A stretch of DNA of 60,968 bases from Mesorhizobium sp. M2D.F.Ca.ET.226.01.1.1 (GCF_004022705.2 NZ_RZOY02000025.1:1-60968); one strand, 5' to 3'. Positions 42,562-51,588 are shown, counted from the first letter of the stretch. Notes: generated by a model not told the origin, from the letters alone. Numbers and translations: made by a program.

Positions 42562-42749
42562 GCTGGATCTCCCCTCATATCGCGCAGCCGAGCTATGCGG
42601 CGTGGAGCGCAAGATGCTCAGGCTTTTGTAATAAAGCAACATGGATTTCGAATAAATGTTGCTTTCCGACATTGCCTCTATGAGGATTATGCCGACAAGC
42701 GTAGACGGCTACGCGAACGGTTGCGTTCGATCGCCAAGAGGAGGCTTAC

Positions 42750-43115
42750 TTGCCCAAGCAATGCTTTGGAAAATCGCATGTCCCACTCTCGCCCGCCGTA
42801 CGCGCCGGCGATTTCGTCTATGTCTCCGGTCAGGTGCCGGTGGGCGGCGACGGGCTGGTGGTGAAGGGCGGCATTGCCGAGCAGACCGAGCAGGTGCTGC
42901 AGAACGTCAAGGCGGCGCTGGCGCTCGCCGGCTGCACTATGGACGACGTAGTCAAGACCACCGTCTGGCTGGAGGACGCACGCGATTTCGGCACCTTCAA
43001 CACCGTCTATGCGAAGCATTTCCCGAACGACCCGCCGGCGCGCACCACGGTCGAGTCGCGCCTGATGATCGACATCAAGATCGAGGTCGAGGCCGTCGCC
43101 TACCGGCCGGTCTGA
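42750..43115 (+). CDS. ridA: RidA-family enamine/imine deaminase, 121 aa
   Basis: Compact RidA/YjgF fold. FVYVSGQVPVGGDG, EQTEQVLQNVKAALALAG, and FNTVYAKHFPNDPPARTTVESRL contain the family signature with the arginine that binds the imine substrate. RidA-type proteins hydrolyse reactive enamines from PLP enzymes, and relatives act in catabolic pathways. A TTG start at 42750 with AGAGGAGG upstream is used. It is followed by an amidohydrolase, a common pairing. Confidence 0.88.
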   Translation: MPKQCFGKSHVPLSPAVRAGDFVYVSGQVPVGGDGLVVKGGIAEQTEQVLQNVKAALALAGCTMDDVVKTTVWLEDARDFGTFNTVYAKHFPNDPPARTTVESRLMIDIKIEVEAVAYRPV

Positions 43116-43132
43116 TCGCCGGTCGGATCGCT

Positions 43133-43187
43133 AGCAATTCCAGGAAAAGTGCTTGGCGGTTCTCCATCCGGAATTGCGTGAAACAAA
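43133..43187 (+). repeat. Dispersed palindromic repeat, module A only
   Basis: AGCAATTCCAGGAAAAGTGC begins the element and TCCGGAATTGCGTGAAACAAA ends it; these are the two arms of module A of the repeats at 6882-6983 and 13641-13767. Module B is absent. It lies between ridA and the amidohydrolase, in the same operon direction. Confidence 0.72.
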
Positions 43188-43203
43188 CAGCAGGGAGGCA
43201 CCG

Positions 43204-44430
43204 ATGCAGTTCGATCTCCTGATCAAGGGCGGGCGCGTCATCGATCCCGCGTCGGGCCTGGACGCGCAGCGTGATGTTGCCATCGCCGAAGGCCGCGTCG
43301 CAGCGATCGACGCGGCGATCGATGCCGAAGCGGCAGCTGAAGTCGTCGACGCCAGGGACTGCATCGTCACGCCCGGCCTTATCGACCTGCACAGCCATGT
43401 CTACTGGGGCGGCACCTCGCTCGGCGTCGATGCCGACCGGCTCGCCGCCAAGAGCGGCACCACCACCTTCATCGACGCCGGCAGCGCCGGCGCCGGCAAT
43501 TTCCTCGGCTTCCGCCGCCATGTCATCGAGCGCTCGGAGGTCCGCATCCTCGCTTACGTCAACATCTCCTTTGCCGGCATTTTCGGCTTCTCGAACACGG
43601 TATCGGTCGGCGAGTGCAACGATCTCAGGCTCTGCGAGCCGCGCGAAACGGTCGCGGCGGTCCGCGAGCACGCCGACGTCGTGGTCGGCGTCAAGGTGCG
43701 CTCCGGCAAGCATGCCGGCGGCACCAGCGGGATTGCGCCGGTCGATCTCGCGCTCGAAGCCGCCGACAAGGCCGGCCTGCCGCTGATGGCGCATATCGAC
43801 GAGCCGCCGCCCGGCCGCTCGGAAGTGCTGCCCAGGCTGCGGCGCGGCGACATCCTCACCCACTGCTTCCGTCCGTTTCCCAACGCCCCGGTCTTCGCCT
43901 CCGGCGCGGTGCGGCCGGACATGCGGCTGGCGCGCGAGCGCGGTGTCATCTTCGACATCGGCCACGGCATGGGTTCCTTCGATTTCGAGGTGGCGAAGGC
44001 GATGCTCGCCGAGGGCCTGGCCCCCGACGTCATCTCGAGCGACGTCCACCTCTACTGCGTCGACGGCCCCGCCTTCGACATCCTGGTCTGCATGTCGAAG
44101 CTCATGGCGCTCGGCATGTCGCTGGTCGAGGTGCTGCGCGCCGCGACGGTGAACCCCGCGCAGGCGATCGCCCGGCCCGAGCTGGGCGCGCTGAAAGTCG
44201 GCGGCATCGGCGATGTCGCGGTGCTGAGGCTGCAGCCGGGCCGCTTCAGCTTCGTCGACGCCGTCGGAGCATCCTTGGTGGCGGATCAGCGGCTGGTCTC
44301 CAACGGCATCGCCATCGCCGGCAAATGGTGGCCGAACGACGCGGCCGACTGCAACGAAACCGAGCGTTTTGAGCCGCATGCGCACCACACGCATGTGGAT
44401 GTGGCGGCGAGGCATTTTGGACGCAGGTGA
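43204..44430 (+). CDS. Amidohydrolase/deacetylase family metalloenzyme, 408 aa
   Basis: Metal-dependent amidohydrolase. The metal-binding HxH is in PGLIDLHSHVYWGG (residues 58-71), later histidines in GLPLMAHIDEPPPGRSE and DILTHCFRPFPN; the end of the barrel shows IDVI-like DVISSDVHLYC. This pattern matches the EF_0837/DgaE-type group called amidohydrolase/deacetylase in annotations. The ATG at 43204 has GGGAGG upstream. Substrate unknown; proximity to ridA suggests an amino-acid-derived amide. Confidence 0.83.
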   Translation: MQFDLLIKGGRVIDPASGLDAQRDVAIAEGRVAAIDAAIDAEAAAEVVDARDCIVTPGLIDLHSHVYWGGTSLGVDADRLAAKSGTTTFIDAGSAGAGNFLGFRRHVIERSEVRILAYVNISFAGIFGFSNTVSVGECNDLRLCEPRETVAAVREHADVVVGVKVRSGKHAGGTSGIAPVDLALEAADKAGLPLMAHIDEPPPGRSEVLPRLRRGDILTHCFRPFPNAPVFASGAVRPDMRLARERGVIFDIGHGMGSFDFEVAKAMLAEGLAPDVISSDVHLYCVDGPAFDILVCMSKLMALGMSLVEVLRAATVNPAQAIARPELGALKVGGIGDVAVLRLQPGRFSFVDAVGASLVADQRLVSNGIAIAGKWWPNDAADCNETERFEPHAHHTHVDVAARHFGRR

Positions 44431-44585
44431 TCTCCCCCCTTGAGCGGGAGATGTCGCCGACGGCGACAGAGGGGGTCGCCGCGCGTGAAGCGCCAACGCG
44501 GCTCGCAACAAGAGAGGACGCCGGCGCTCAACGTGAGACGACCCCCTCTGGCCTGCCGGCCATCTCTCCCTCGAGGGGGGAGATC
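44429..44585. repeat. RIME-like inverted repeat, second copy
   Basis: One arm begins GATCTCCCCCCTTGAGCGGG and the other ends TCGAGGGGGGAGATC, with CGACCCCCTCTGGCC and its complement inside. It shares motifs with the element at 24843-25017. It fills the gap between the convergent amidohydrolase (stop at 44430) and monooxygenase (stop at 44592) and probably acts as a two-way terminator. Confidence 0.68.
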
Positions 44586-44591
44586 GCAGCT

Positions 44592-46382
44592 TCACCGCCG
44601 TGCATTACTCGGCTCGCCGTAAACGGGCGTCGCAATCCCTTCCATGCGCGCCTTGAGCTGCAGCGCCACATATTTCGAATAGAACCTCGACAGCGCCAGA
44701 TTGCCACCGTGGAACCACAGCGCTTCCTGCGCCGTCGGCTTCCACATATTGCGCAACTCGCCCTGCCACGGTCCGGGATCCCCCTTCACGCCGGAGCCGA
44801 GGCCCCAGCACGGGCCGACCTTGTCGGCGACCTCGCGAGAGACGATGCCCGCCACCGTCTCGTTCATCGACTGGAAGCCGGTGCAGCACACGATGGCGTC
44901 GACCTTCAATTCACTGCCGTCCTCGAACAGGATCCCGTTCGGCGTCAGCGACGTGATGCCGACGCCGCTTTTCACCTTGACCTCGCCGTTCAGGATCAGC
45001 TCGCAGGCGCCGACATCGATGTAAAAGCCGGAACCGGTACGGTAAGCCTTCATCAAAAGCCCAGTCTCGTCCTCGCCGAAATCGATGGCGAAGCCGCTGT
45101 CGCTGAGACGCCGGTAGAAATCCGCGTCGCGCGCCCTGATCACGTCATAGAGCGCGCGCTGGGCCTTCGGCACCAGCGCGAACGGCGTGGAGGCCACGAT
45201 CATGTCGGCCTTGTCGGTGGTGATGCCGCGCGCCAGCGCCTTCTCGGAAAAGATCTCGAAGCCGACTTCCATCAGCGTGTCGGACTTCACCACCGTCGTC
45301 GGCGAACGCTGCACCATGGTGACCTTGGCGCCCGCTTCCCAGAGATCGACGCTGACATCATGGCCTGAGCTTGCGGCACCTATCACGGCGACGCGTTTGC
45401 CGCGGAACTTCTCGCCGGTGGAATACTGGCTGGAATGCAGCAGCTCGCCCTTGAAGCTGTCGGCGCCCGGCAATTCGATCTGCCGCGGAGGGCCGTAGGC
45501 TCCGGTGGCGAAGACGATGTGCTTCGGCTTCAGCGTGATGCGTTGGCCGACCCGATCGACCACCACGGTCCAGACCTTTTGAACCTCGTCATAGGCGGCG
45601 CTGATGCATTTGGTGGCCACCCAATAGTTCAGCTCCATGACGCGGGTGTACATTTCCAGCCAGTCGCCCATCTTGTCCTTGGGCGTGAAGACCGGCCAGT
45701 TTTCCGGAAACGGAACATAGGGCAGATGGTCGTACCAGACCGGGTCGTGCAGCACGAGCGAGCGATAGCGGTTGCGCCAGGAATCGCCGGGGCGCGCGTT
45801 CTTCTCGATGACGAGGGTCGGAACGCCCAGCTGCCGCAGCCGGGCGCCCAGCATGATGCCGCCCTGCCCGCCGCCGATGACCAGGCAGTAGGGCTGCTCA
45901 TGCACGCCGAGATCCCGCGCCTCGCGCGCCCTGGCTTCCGCCCAGGTCTCGCGCTTGGGGTCTGCCTTGTGGCGGATGCCGAGCGGCCGCGCCGGACCCT
46001 TCCGCTCTTCGAAACCCTTGAGCTCGCTCATTGCCGTGAACAGCGTGCGGCAGCGGCCGTCCCTGAGCCGCAGGATGCCCTCACCCCGCGCCACCGCTGT
46101 CTCGAAGCTGAACCAGGCTTCGATGATGCCGTCGTCGACGCTTGGCTCCCCGGACAGCCGCCATTGCGACGGCTGCGCGGTCGATAGCGTCGCCCGCAGC
46201 GTTTCGCGGATGGCGCCCTGCCCCTCCATGGTCTTGATGTTCCAGGTGAAGGTCAAAAGATCACGCCAGTAGCAATCCTCCGCGAAAAGGCCGGTTGCCG
46301 CCTCGATATCGCCGGCCTCGAGCGCCCGACCGAAAGCGCCGAGCCAGGTTGCCGCCTGTTGTGATGGTGCGATATCGAGCAT
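44592..46382 (-). CDS. Flavin-containing monooxygenase with N-terminal NTF2-like domain, 596 aa
   Basis: Two parts are visible. Residues 1-130 form an NTF2/SnoaL-like domain (AFGRALEAGDIEAATGLFAEDCYWRDLLTFTW). Residues 155-590 are an FMO/YUCCA-like enzyme with FAD motif CLVIGGGQGGIMLGARL, the FMO-identifying FKGELLHSSQY, and NADP-binding VAVIGAASSGHDVSVDL. These enzymes oxygenate nucleophilic N or S atoms or act as Baeyer-Villiger-like or indole-pyruvate monooxygenases. The fusion of a binding domain to an FMO is known in proteobacteria. Substrate unknown. Confidence 0.87.
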   Translation of the reverse strand: MLDIAPSQQAATWLGAFGRALEAGDIEAATGLFAEDCYWRDLLTFTWNIKTMEGQGAIRETLRATLSTAQPSQWRLSGEPSVDDGIIEAWFSFETAVARGEGILRLRDGRCRTLFTAMSELKGFEERKGPARPLGIRHKADPKRETWAEARAREARDLGVHEQPYCLVIGGGQGGIMLGARLRQLGVPTLVIEKNARPGDSWRNRYRSLVLHDPVWYDHLPYVPFPENWPVFTPKDKMGDWLEMYTRVMELNYWVATKCISAAYDEVQKVWTVVVDRVGQRITLKPKHIVFATGAYGPPRQIELPGADSFKGELLHSSQYSTGEKFRGKRVAVIGAASSGHDVSVDLWEAGAKVTMVQRSPTTVVKSDTLMEVGFEIFSEKALARGITTDKADMIVASTPFALVPKAQRALYDVIRARDADFYRRLSDSGFAIDFGEDETGLLMKAYRTGSGFYIDVGACELILNGEVKVKSGVGITSLTPNGILFEDGSELKVDAIVCCTGFQSMNETVAGIVSREVADKVGPCWGLGSGVKGDPGPWQGELRNMWKPTAQEALWFHGGNLALSRFYSKYVALQLKARMEGIATPVYGEPSNARR

Positions 46383-46705
46383 TCTTGTCCTCCCGGCTGC
46401 GGACTTTGTTCAGCGGCCTAGCATATTTGCGATTGTCCGCCGCTGGCCATAGGCAATCGCCCTCGCCTCGATCTCAAGGCCGTGCCGCAGGTGCGAGGGC
46501 AGGCATCACCCACCGCGTCAAAACCCCTATAAAATTCCTATATCTTTCCCATCCGGCCCCTCTCGAACCTTTATGGCGATCGGGTCCATATCTCACGTCG
46601 AGCAGAAGCTTTGAGCGCCGTCGCCTGCAAGGTGACGCGTCTTTTGTACGTTTTTGGCTTAATTCTTTACGGCCTGCAGGTGGAATGAAAACAAGGAATA
46701 CACCT
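46383..46705. other. Intergenic promoter region of kdp
   Basis: No gene is supported here. AT-rich stretches (CCCCTATAAAATTCCTATATC near 46525 and TTTTTGGCTTAATTCTTTAC near 46650) probably include the kdp promoter and KdpE-binding region. A small inverted repeat CGTCGCCTGCAAGGTGACG stands near 46618-46636. Confidence 0.4.
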
Positions 46706-46786
46706 ATGGACATCATTGTTCTCGGGATCGAAGTTTTATTCTTCGTCCTTTCGCTCGCTTACATCAAAGTCTGCGACAGAATCTGA
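46706..46786 (+). CDS. 26-aa single-pass membrane peptide upstream of kdpF
   Basis: MDIIVLGIEVLFFVLSLAYIKVCDRI: a hydrophobic helix with a charged cytoplasmic end. AAGGAA lies eight bases before the ATG. It precedes kdpF by 16 bp and is the first ORF of the kdp transcript. Similar tiny ORFs upstream of kdpF occur in other proteobacteria, usually unannotated. A role as an extra KdpF-like stabiliser is inference. Confidence 0.65.
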   Translation: MDIIVLGIEVLFFVLSLAYIKVCDRI

Positions 46787-46802
46787 ACGGAAGGATCGGA
46801 CC

Positions 46803-46892
46803 ATGCTTCTCGATTATTTTCTCGGCGGCGCGGTGACCCTGTTCCTGCTGGTCTACCTGACTTACGCCCTCATTCGCCCAGAACATTTCTGA
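46803..46892 (+). CDS. kdpF: KdpF, small subunit of the potassium ATPase, 29 aa
   Basis: MLLDYFLGGAVTLFLLVYLTYALIRPEHF is a typical KdpF: one membrane helix followed by the conserved YALxRPExF end. KdpF stabilises the KdpABC complex. It is 34 bp from kdpA. At 29 residues it is below usual gene-length limits. Confidence 0.9.
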   Translation: MLLDYFLGGAVTLFLLVYLTYALIRPEHF

Positions 46893-46926
46893 TCGCGCCT
46901 GGCGCCCGGCACGGAAAGTTACTCCC

Positions 46927-48630
46927 ATGACCTTCAACGGATGGACACAGATCCTTCTTTACTGCGCGATCGTGCTTTTGCTCGTGAAGCCGCTCGGCGG
47001 CTATATGTATCGCGTCTTCAACGGCGACCGCACCTTCCTCTCGCCGATCCTCGGCCCCGTCGAGCGGCTCCTCTATCGCATATCGGGAACCAGTGAGAAC
47101 GAGGAGCAGCACTGGACCGGCTACGCGGCCGGTATCATCTTCTTCAGCCTGGCCAGCTTCCTCGCGGTCTATGCCCTGCAGCGTCTGCAAGGCGTCTTGC
47201 CCTACAATCCGGCCGGCATGTCCGCCGTCGAACCGGGCCTTGCCTTCAACACCGCCGTCTCCTTCGTCACCAACACCAACTGGCAGAATTACGGCGGCGA
47301 GAGCACGATGTCCTATCTCGTGCAGATGGCCGCGCTCACTGTGCAGAACTTCATGTCCGCCGCGGTCGGCATCGCCATCGCGGTCGCGCTGATCCGCGGC
47401 TTCGCCCGTGCCTCCGGCAAGTCGATCGGCAATTTCTGGGTCGATATCACCCGCTGCACGCTCTACGTGCTCCTGCCGCTCTGCATCGTGCTGACGCTGG
47501 TCTATGTCTGGCTCGGCATACCGCAGACGCTCGGGGCCTATGTCGATGCCACCACGCTTGAAGGGGCCAAGCAGACGCTCGCGCTCGGACCGGTCGCCTC
47601 GCAGGTCGCCATCAAGATGCTCGGCACCAATGGCGGTGGCTTCTTCAATGCCAATGCCGCGCATCCGTTCGAGAACCCCGACGCCATCTCCAATCTGATC
47701 CAGATGGTGACGATCTTCGCGCTGGGTGCCGCGCTCACCAATGTCTTCGGCCGTATGGTCGGCAGTGAGCGCCAGGGCTGGGCGATCCTCGCCTCGATGG
47801 GTGTGCTGTTCGTCGCTGGAGTTGCCGTCTGCTACTGGGCCGAGGCGGCGGGCAACCCGCTGGTGCATGCGCTGGGCATCGACGGCGGCAACATGGAAGG
47901 CAAGGAGACCCGCTTCGGCATCGCCGCCTCGGCGCTGTTCGCGGTCATCACCACGGCCGCCTCTTGCGGCGCCGTCAACGCCATGCATGATAGTTTCACG
48001 GCGCTTGGCGGCCTTATCCCGCTCATCAACATGCAGCTTGGCGAGGTCATCGTCGGCGGCGTCGGCGCCGGCTTCTATGGCATTCTGATGTTCATCGTCA
48101 TCGCCGTCTTCGTCGCCGGCCTGATGGTCGGCCGCACGCCGGAATATCTCGGCAAGAAGATCGAGGCCAAGGAGGTCAAGATGGCGATGCTCGCCATCCT
48201 CGCTTTGCCGCTGGTGATGCTGGTCTTCACCGCCATCGCCGTCGTCCTGCCGAGCGCCGTGGCCTCCATGGCCAATGGCGGTCCGCACGGCTTCTCCGAG
48301 GTCCTCTACGCCTATACTTCGGCGGCCGCGAACAACGGCTCGGCCTTCGCCGGCCTCACCGGCAACACGCCCTGGTACAACCTGACGCTCGGCGTCACCA
48401 TGTGGGTGGGCCGCTTCTTCGTCATCATTCCAGCTTTGGCCATCGCCGGCTCGCTGGCGGCGAAGAAGACGGTTCCGGCCTCCGCCGGCACCTTCCCCAC
48501 CGACGGTCCCCTGTTCGTCGGGCTGCTCGTCGGCGTCATCCTGATCGTCGTCGGCCTCACCTTCTTCCCGGCCCTGGCGATCGGCCCGATCGTCGAACAC
48601 CTGGCGATGATCCATGGACAGACTTTCTGA
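46927..48630 (+). CDS. kdpA: Potassium-transporting ATPase subunit KdpA, 567 aa
   Basis: Channel-like subunit related to SKT potassium channels. Segments NTAVSFVTNTNWQNYGGESTMSYL, AIKMLGTNGGGFFNANAAHPFENP, and the third and fourth selectivity loops (AASCGAVNAMHDSFTALGG, YTSAAANNGSAFAGL) are visible. About ten membrane helices. Length is normal. It overlaps the next small ORF by 17 bp. Confidence 0.95.
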   Translation: MTFNGWTQILLYCAIVLLLVKPLGGYMYRVFNGDRTFLSPILGPVERLLYRISGTSENEEQHWTGYAAGIIFFSLASFLAVYALQRLQGVLPYNPAGMSAVEPGLAFNTAVSFVTNTNWQNYGGESTMSYLVQMAALTVQNFMSAAVGIAIAVALIRGFARASGKSIGNFWVDITRCTLYVLLPLCIVLTLVYVWLGIPQTLGAYVDATTLEGAKQTLALGPVASQVAIKMLGTNGGGFFNANAAHPFENPDAISNLIQMVTIFALGAALTNVFGRMVGSERQGWAILASMGVLFVAGVAVCYWAEAAGNPLVHALGIDGGNMEGKETRFGIAASALFAVITTAASCGAVNAMHDSFTALGGLIPLINMQLGEVIVGGVGAGFYGILMFIVIAVFVAGLMVGRTPEYLGKKIEAKEVKMAMLAILALPLVMLVFTAIAVVLPSAVASMANGGPHGFSEVLYAYTSAAANNGSAFAGLTGNTPWYNLTLGVTMWVGRFFVIIPALAIAGSLAAKKTVPASAGTFPTDGPLFVGLLVGVILIVVGLTFFPALAIGPIVEHLAMIHGQTF

Positions 48631-48868
48631 GATGGCCGTGCTCCGCTTCAACGACATCCTTCGGAGCGATCCTCACCAACCCGGCGACGGCGGCCCCTAC
48701 AACGGAAGGGACGAGAAACCTCGTCCTTTCCCCACCCTTTCAACCTTCCTCGGCATGGCAGCCGTGCTGCTCGTGCTGTGGCTGCTGGCCGCCGGCCTTC
48801 CGCGTTTGTTGCCGAAGACCGAACACCCGGCGCCGTCCAACATCACCGATACTGGAGCCTCGAAATGA
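48614..48868 (+). CDS. 84-aa small membrane protein between kdpA and kdpB
   Basis: The ORF starts inside the end of kdpA and its TGA overlaps the kdpB start as ATGA, so it is translationally linked to both. The N-terminal half is polar (MDRLSEMAVLRFNDILRSDPHQPGDGG), and about residues 45-65 form one helix, TFLGMAAVLLVLWLLAAGLPRLLP. A second in-frame ATG at 48632 gives 78 residues. No known Kdp subunit occupies this position in E. coli. The sequence is not recognised as a known family. Confidence 0.62.
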   Translation: MDRLSEMAVLRFNDILRSDPHQPGDGGPYNGRDEKPRPFPTLSTFLGMAAVLLVLWLLAAGLPRLLPKTEHPAPSNITDTGASK

Positions 48869-50958
48869 GCCCGTCCAAATCCGCGAGCATTGTCGATGCC
48901 CGCATCCTTGTGCCCGCCATCGGCGGCGCCTTCCGCAAGCTGAACCCACGCACGCTGATCAAGAATCCGGTGATGTTCGTCGTCGCCATTGTCTCGTTGC
49001 TCACCACCGTGCTCTTCATCCGCGACCTGGTCACCGGCGGCGGCGATCTCGGCTTTACCCTCCAGATCATCATTTGGCTGTGGTTCACCGTGCTGTTCGC
49101 CAACTTCGCCGAGGCGGTCGCCGAAGGGCGCGGCAAGGCGCAAGCCGACTCGCTGCGCAAGGCGCGCACCGAAACCCAGGCCAAGCTGCTCAACGGCGAA
49201 GGCCGCGCCAAGTTCAAGCTCGTGCCAGGCACCAGCCTGAAGGTCGGCGACGTCGTGCTCGTCGAAGCCGGCGACATCATCCCGTCGGACGGCGAGGTGA
49301 TCGAGGGCGTGGCCTCGGTGAACGAGGCGGCGATCACCGGCGAATCCGCGCCGGTGATCCGCGAATCCGGCGGCGACCGCTCGGCCGTCACCGGCGGCAC
49401 GCAGGTCCTGTCCGACTGGATCCGCGTGCGCATTTCCGCCGCTTCCGGCCACACTTTCCTCGACCGTATGATCTCGCTGGTCGAAGGCGCGGAACGCCAG
49501 AAGACGCCGAACGAGATCGCGCTCAACATCCTGCTCGTCGGCATGACGCTGATCTTCGTGCTGGCCACCGCGACCATTCCGAGCTTCGCCGCCTATTCGG
49601 GCGGCTATATCCCGGTGACGATCCTCGTCGCGCTCTTCGTGACGCTGATCCCGACCACGATCGGCGCGCTGCTGTCGGCCATCGGCATCGCCGGCATGGA
49701 CCGCCTGGTGCGCTTCAACGTGCTCGCCATGTCCGGCCGCGCCGTCGAGGCCGCCGGCGACGTCGACACGCTGCTCCTCGACAAGACCGGCACGATCACG
49801 CTCGGCAACCGCCAGGCGACCGAGTTCCGGCCGGTCAAGGGCGTCAGCGAGCAGGAGCTGGCCGACGCCGCCCAGCTTGCCTCGCTGGCCGACGAGACGC
49901 CCGAGGGGCGTTCGATCGTCGTTCTCGCCAAGGAAAAATACGGCATCCGCGCCCGCGATATGGCGACCCTGCACGCGACCTTCGTGCCCTTCACCGCGCA
50001 GACCCGCATGAGCGGCGTCGACATCGACGGCTCCTCGGTGCGCAAGGGCGCGGTCGACGCTGTGCTCGCCCATGTCAACCAGGCGACTTTAGCAGCGCAC
50101 GGCACGCGGCCGACGAGCGACACGATCCGCGACCTGCAGGCCATTGCCGACGAGATTGCCAAGGCCGGCGGCACGCCGCTCGCCGTCGAGCGCGACGGTC
50201 GCCTGCTCGGGGTCGTCCACCTCAAGGACATTGTCAAAGGCGGCATAGCCGAGCGTTTCGCCGAGCTGCGGAAAATGGGCATCCGCACGGTGATGATCAC
50301 CGGCGACAACCCGCTGACGGCAGCGGCGATCGCGGCGGAAGCCGGCGTCGACGACTTCCTCGCCCAGGCGACGCCCGAGAACAAGCTGTCGCTGATCCGT
50401 GAGGAGCAGGCCAAGGGCAAGCTGGTCGCCATGTGCGGCGACGGCACCAACGACGCGCCCGCGCTTGCCCAGGCCGATGTCGGCGTCGCCATGAACACCG
50501 GCACGGTCGCCGCGCGCGAAGCCGGCAACATGGTCGACCTCGACAGCGACCCGACCAAGCTGATCGAGATCGTCGAGATCGGCAAGGCGCTGTTGATGAC
50601 GCGCGGCTCGCTGACGACCTTCTCGATCGCCAACGACGTGGCCAAGTACTTCGCCATCATCCCGGCGATGTTCGCGGTTTTCTACGTCGCGCCCGGACAG
50701 AAAAACGGACCGCTCGAAGCGCTCAACATCATGCATCTGGCAACGCCGCAGAGCGCGATCCTGTCGGCCATCATCTTCAACGCGCTGATCATCATCGCGC
50801 TGATCCCGCTTTCGCTGAAGGGCGTCAAATACCGCGCCATCGGCGCCGGCGCCCTGCTCAGCCGCAATCTTCTCATCTACGGCCTCGGCGGCATCATCGT
50901 GCCCTTCGTCGGCATCAAGGCGATCGATCTGATCGTCACCGCCCTTGGCCTCGCATAA
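48865..50958 (+). CDS. kdpB: Potassium-transporting ATPase ATP-binding subunit KdpB, 697 aa
   Basis: P-type ATPase catalytic subunit. The phosphorylation motif DKTGTITLGN is at about residue 310, the TGES actuator motif in EAAITGESAPVIRESGGDRSAVTGG, the hinge MCGDGTNDAPALAQADVGVAMNTG near 525, and MITGDNPLTAAAIA before it. All catalytic residues are present. It energises potassium import with KdpA, KdpC and KdpF. Length normal. Confidence 0.96.
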   Translation: MSPSKSASIVDARILVPAIGGAFRKLNPRTLIKNPVMFVVAIVSLLTTVLFIRDLVTGGGDLGFTLQIIIWLWFTVLFANFAEAVAEGRGKAQADSLRKARTETQAKLLNGEGRAKFKLVPGTSLKVGDVVLVEAGDIIPSDGEVIEGVASVNEAAITGESAPVIRESGGDRSAVTGGTQVLSDWIRVRISAASGHTFLDRMISLVEGAERQKTPNEIALNILLVGMTLIFVLATATIPSFAAYSGGYIPVTILVALFVTLIPTTIGALLSAIGIAGMDRLVRFNVLAMSGRAVEAAGDVDTLLLDKTGTITLGNRQATEFRPVKGVSEQELADAAQLASLADETPEGRSIVVLAKEKYGIRARDMATLHATFVPFTAQTRMSGVDIDGSSVRKGAVDAVLAHVNQATLAAHGTRPTSDTIRDLQAIADEIAKAGGTPLAVERDGRLLGVVHLKDIVKGGIAERFAELRKMGIRTVMITGDNPLTAAAIAAEAGVDDFLAQATPENKLSLIREEQAKGKLVAMCGDGTNDAPALAQADVGVAMNTGTVAAREAGNMVDLDSDPTKLIEIVEIGKALLMTRGSLTTFSIANDVAKYFAIIPAMFAVFYVAPGQKNGPLEALNIMHLATPQSAILSAIIFNALIIIALIPLSLKGVKYRAIGAGALLSRNLLIYGLGGIIVPFVGIKAIDLIVTALGLA

Positions 50959-50969
50959 GGATTTCCCCG

Positions 50970-51533
50970 ATGCTCAAGCAACTTAGACCCGCTTTGGTCA
51001 TGATCGTTTTCTTCACGGTGCTGACCGGCCTTATCTATCCGATCGGCATGACCGGCATCGCCCAGGCACTGTTTCCGAAACAGGCCAATGGCAGCCTGAT
51101 CACCAGGGACGGCAGGGTCATCGGCTCCGAGCTGATCGGCCAGGCCTTTGCCGGCGACCGTTACTTCCACGGCCGGCCGTCGGCCGCCGGCAACGGTTAC
51201 GACGCCAGCTCCTCCGGCGGCTCCAATCTCGGCCCGACCGATCCGAAGCTTATCGAGCGCATCAAGGGCGACGCAGAGAAGTTGAAGGCGGAGAACCCGA
51301 ACGCACCGGTGCCGATGGGCCTGTTGACCACATCCGGCAGCGGCCTCGACCCCGACGTCAGCCCCGAGGACGCCTACTTCCAGGTGCTGCGGGTGGCCAA
51401 GGCTCGCAACGTCGACGAGGCCAAGGTGAAGTCGCTGGTCGACAGCCATGTCGAGGGTCGCGAGCTCGGCGTCCTTGGCGAGCCGGTGGTCAATGTGCTG
51501 GCGCTCAACCTGGCCCTCGACGACTTGAAATAA
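50970..51533 (+). CDS. kdpC: Potassium-transporting ATPase subunit KdpC, 187 aa
   Basis: Single N-terminal membrane helix (LVMIVFFTVLTGLIYPIGMTGIAQ) and periplasmic domain. FHGRPSAAGNGYDASSSGGSNLGPTDPKL is the family signature. It follows kdpB by 11 bp. The downstream hairpin at 51543-51571 separates the pump genes from kdpDE. Confidence 0.94.
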   Translation: MLKQLRPALVMIVFFTVLTGLIYPIGMTGIAQALFPKQANGSLITRDGRVIGSELIGQAFAGDRYFHGRPSAAGNGYDASSSGGSNLGPTDPKLIERIKGDAEKLKAENPNAPVPMGLLTTSGSGLDPDVSPEDAYFQVLRVAKARNVDEAKVKSLVDSHVEGRELGVLGEPVVNVLALNLALDDLK

Positions 51534-51542
51534 TCCCACCGC

Positions 51543-51571
51543 GCGCCGGGGATCGACACGACCCCCGGCGC
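51543..51571 (+). terminator. Hairpin between kdpC and kdpD
   Basis: GCGCCGGGG and CCCCGGCGC form a nine-pair perfect stem with an 11-base loop, ending 17 bp before kdpD. There is no long T run; it may partly terminate or process the transcript so that pump subunits exceed the regulators. Confidence 0.6.
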
Positions 51572-51588
51572 AATTATGATTGGATCTG

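Noticed and set aside
46685..46786. Start of the small kdp ORF at ATG 46685
   Set aside because: It adds a polar MKTRNTP without a ribosome binding site; the ATG at 46706 has AAGGAA in place.
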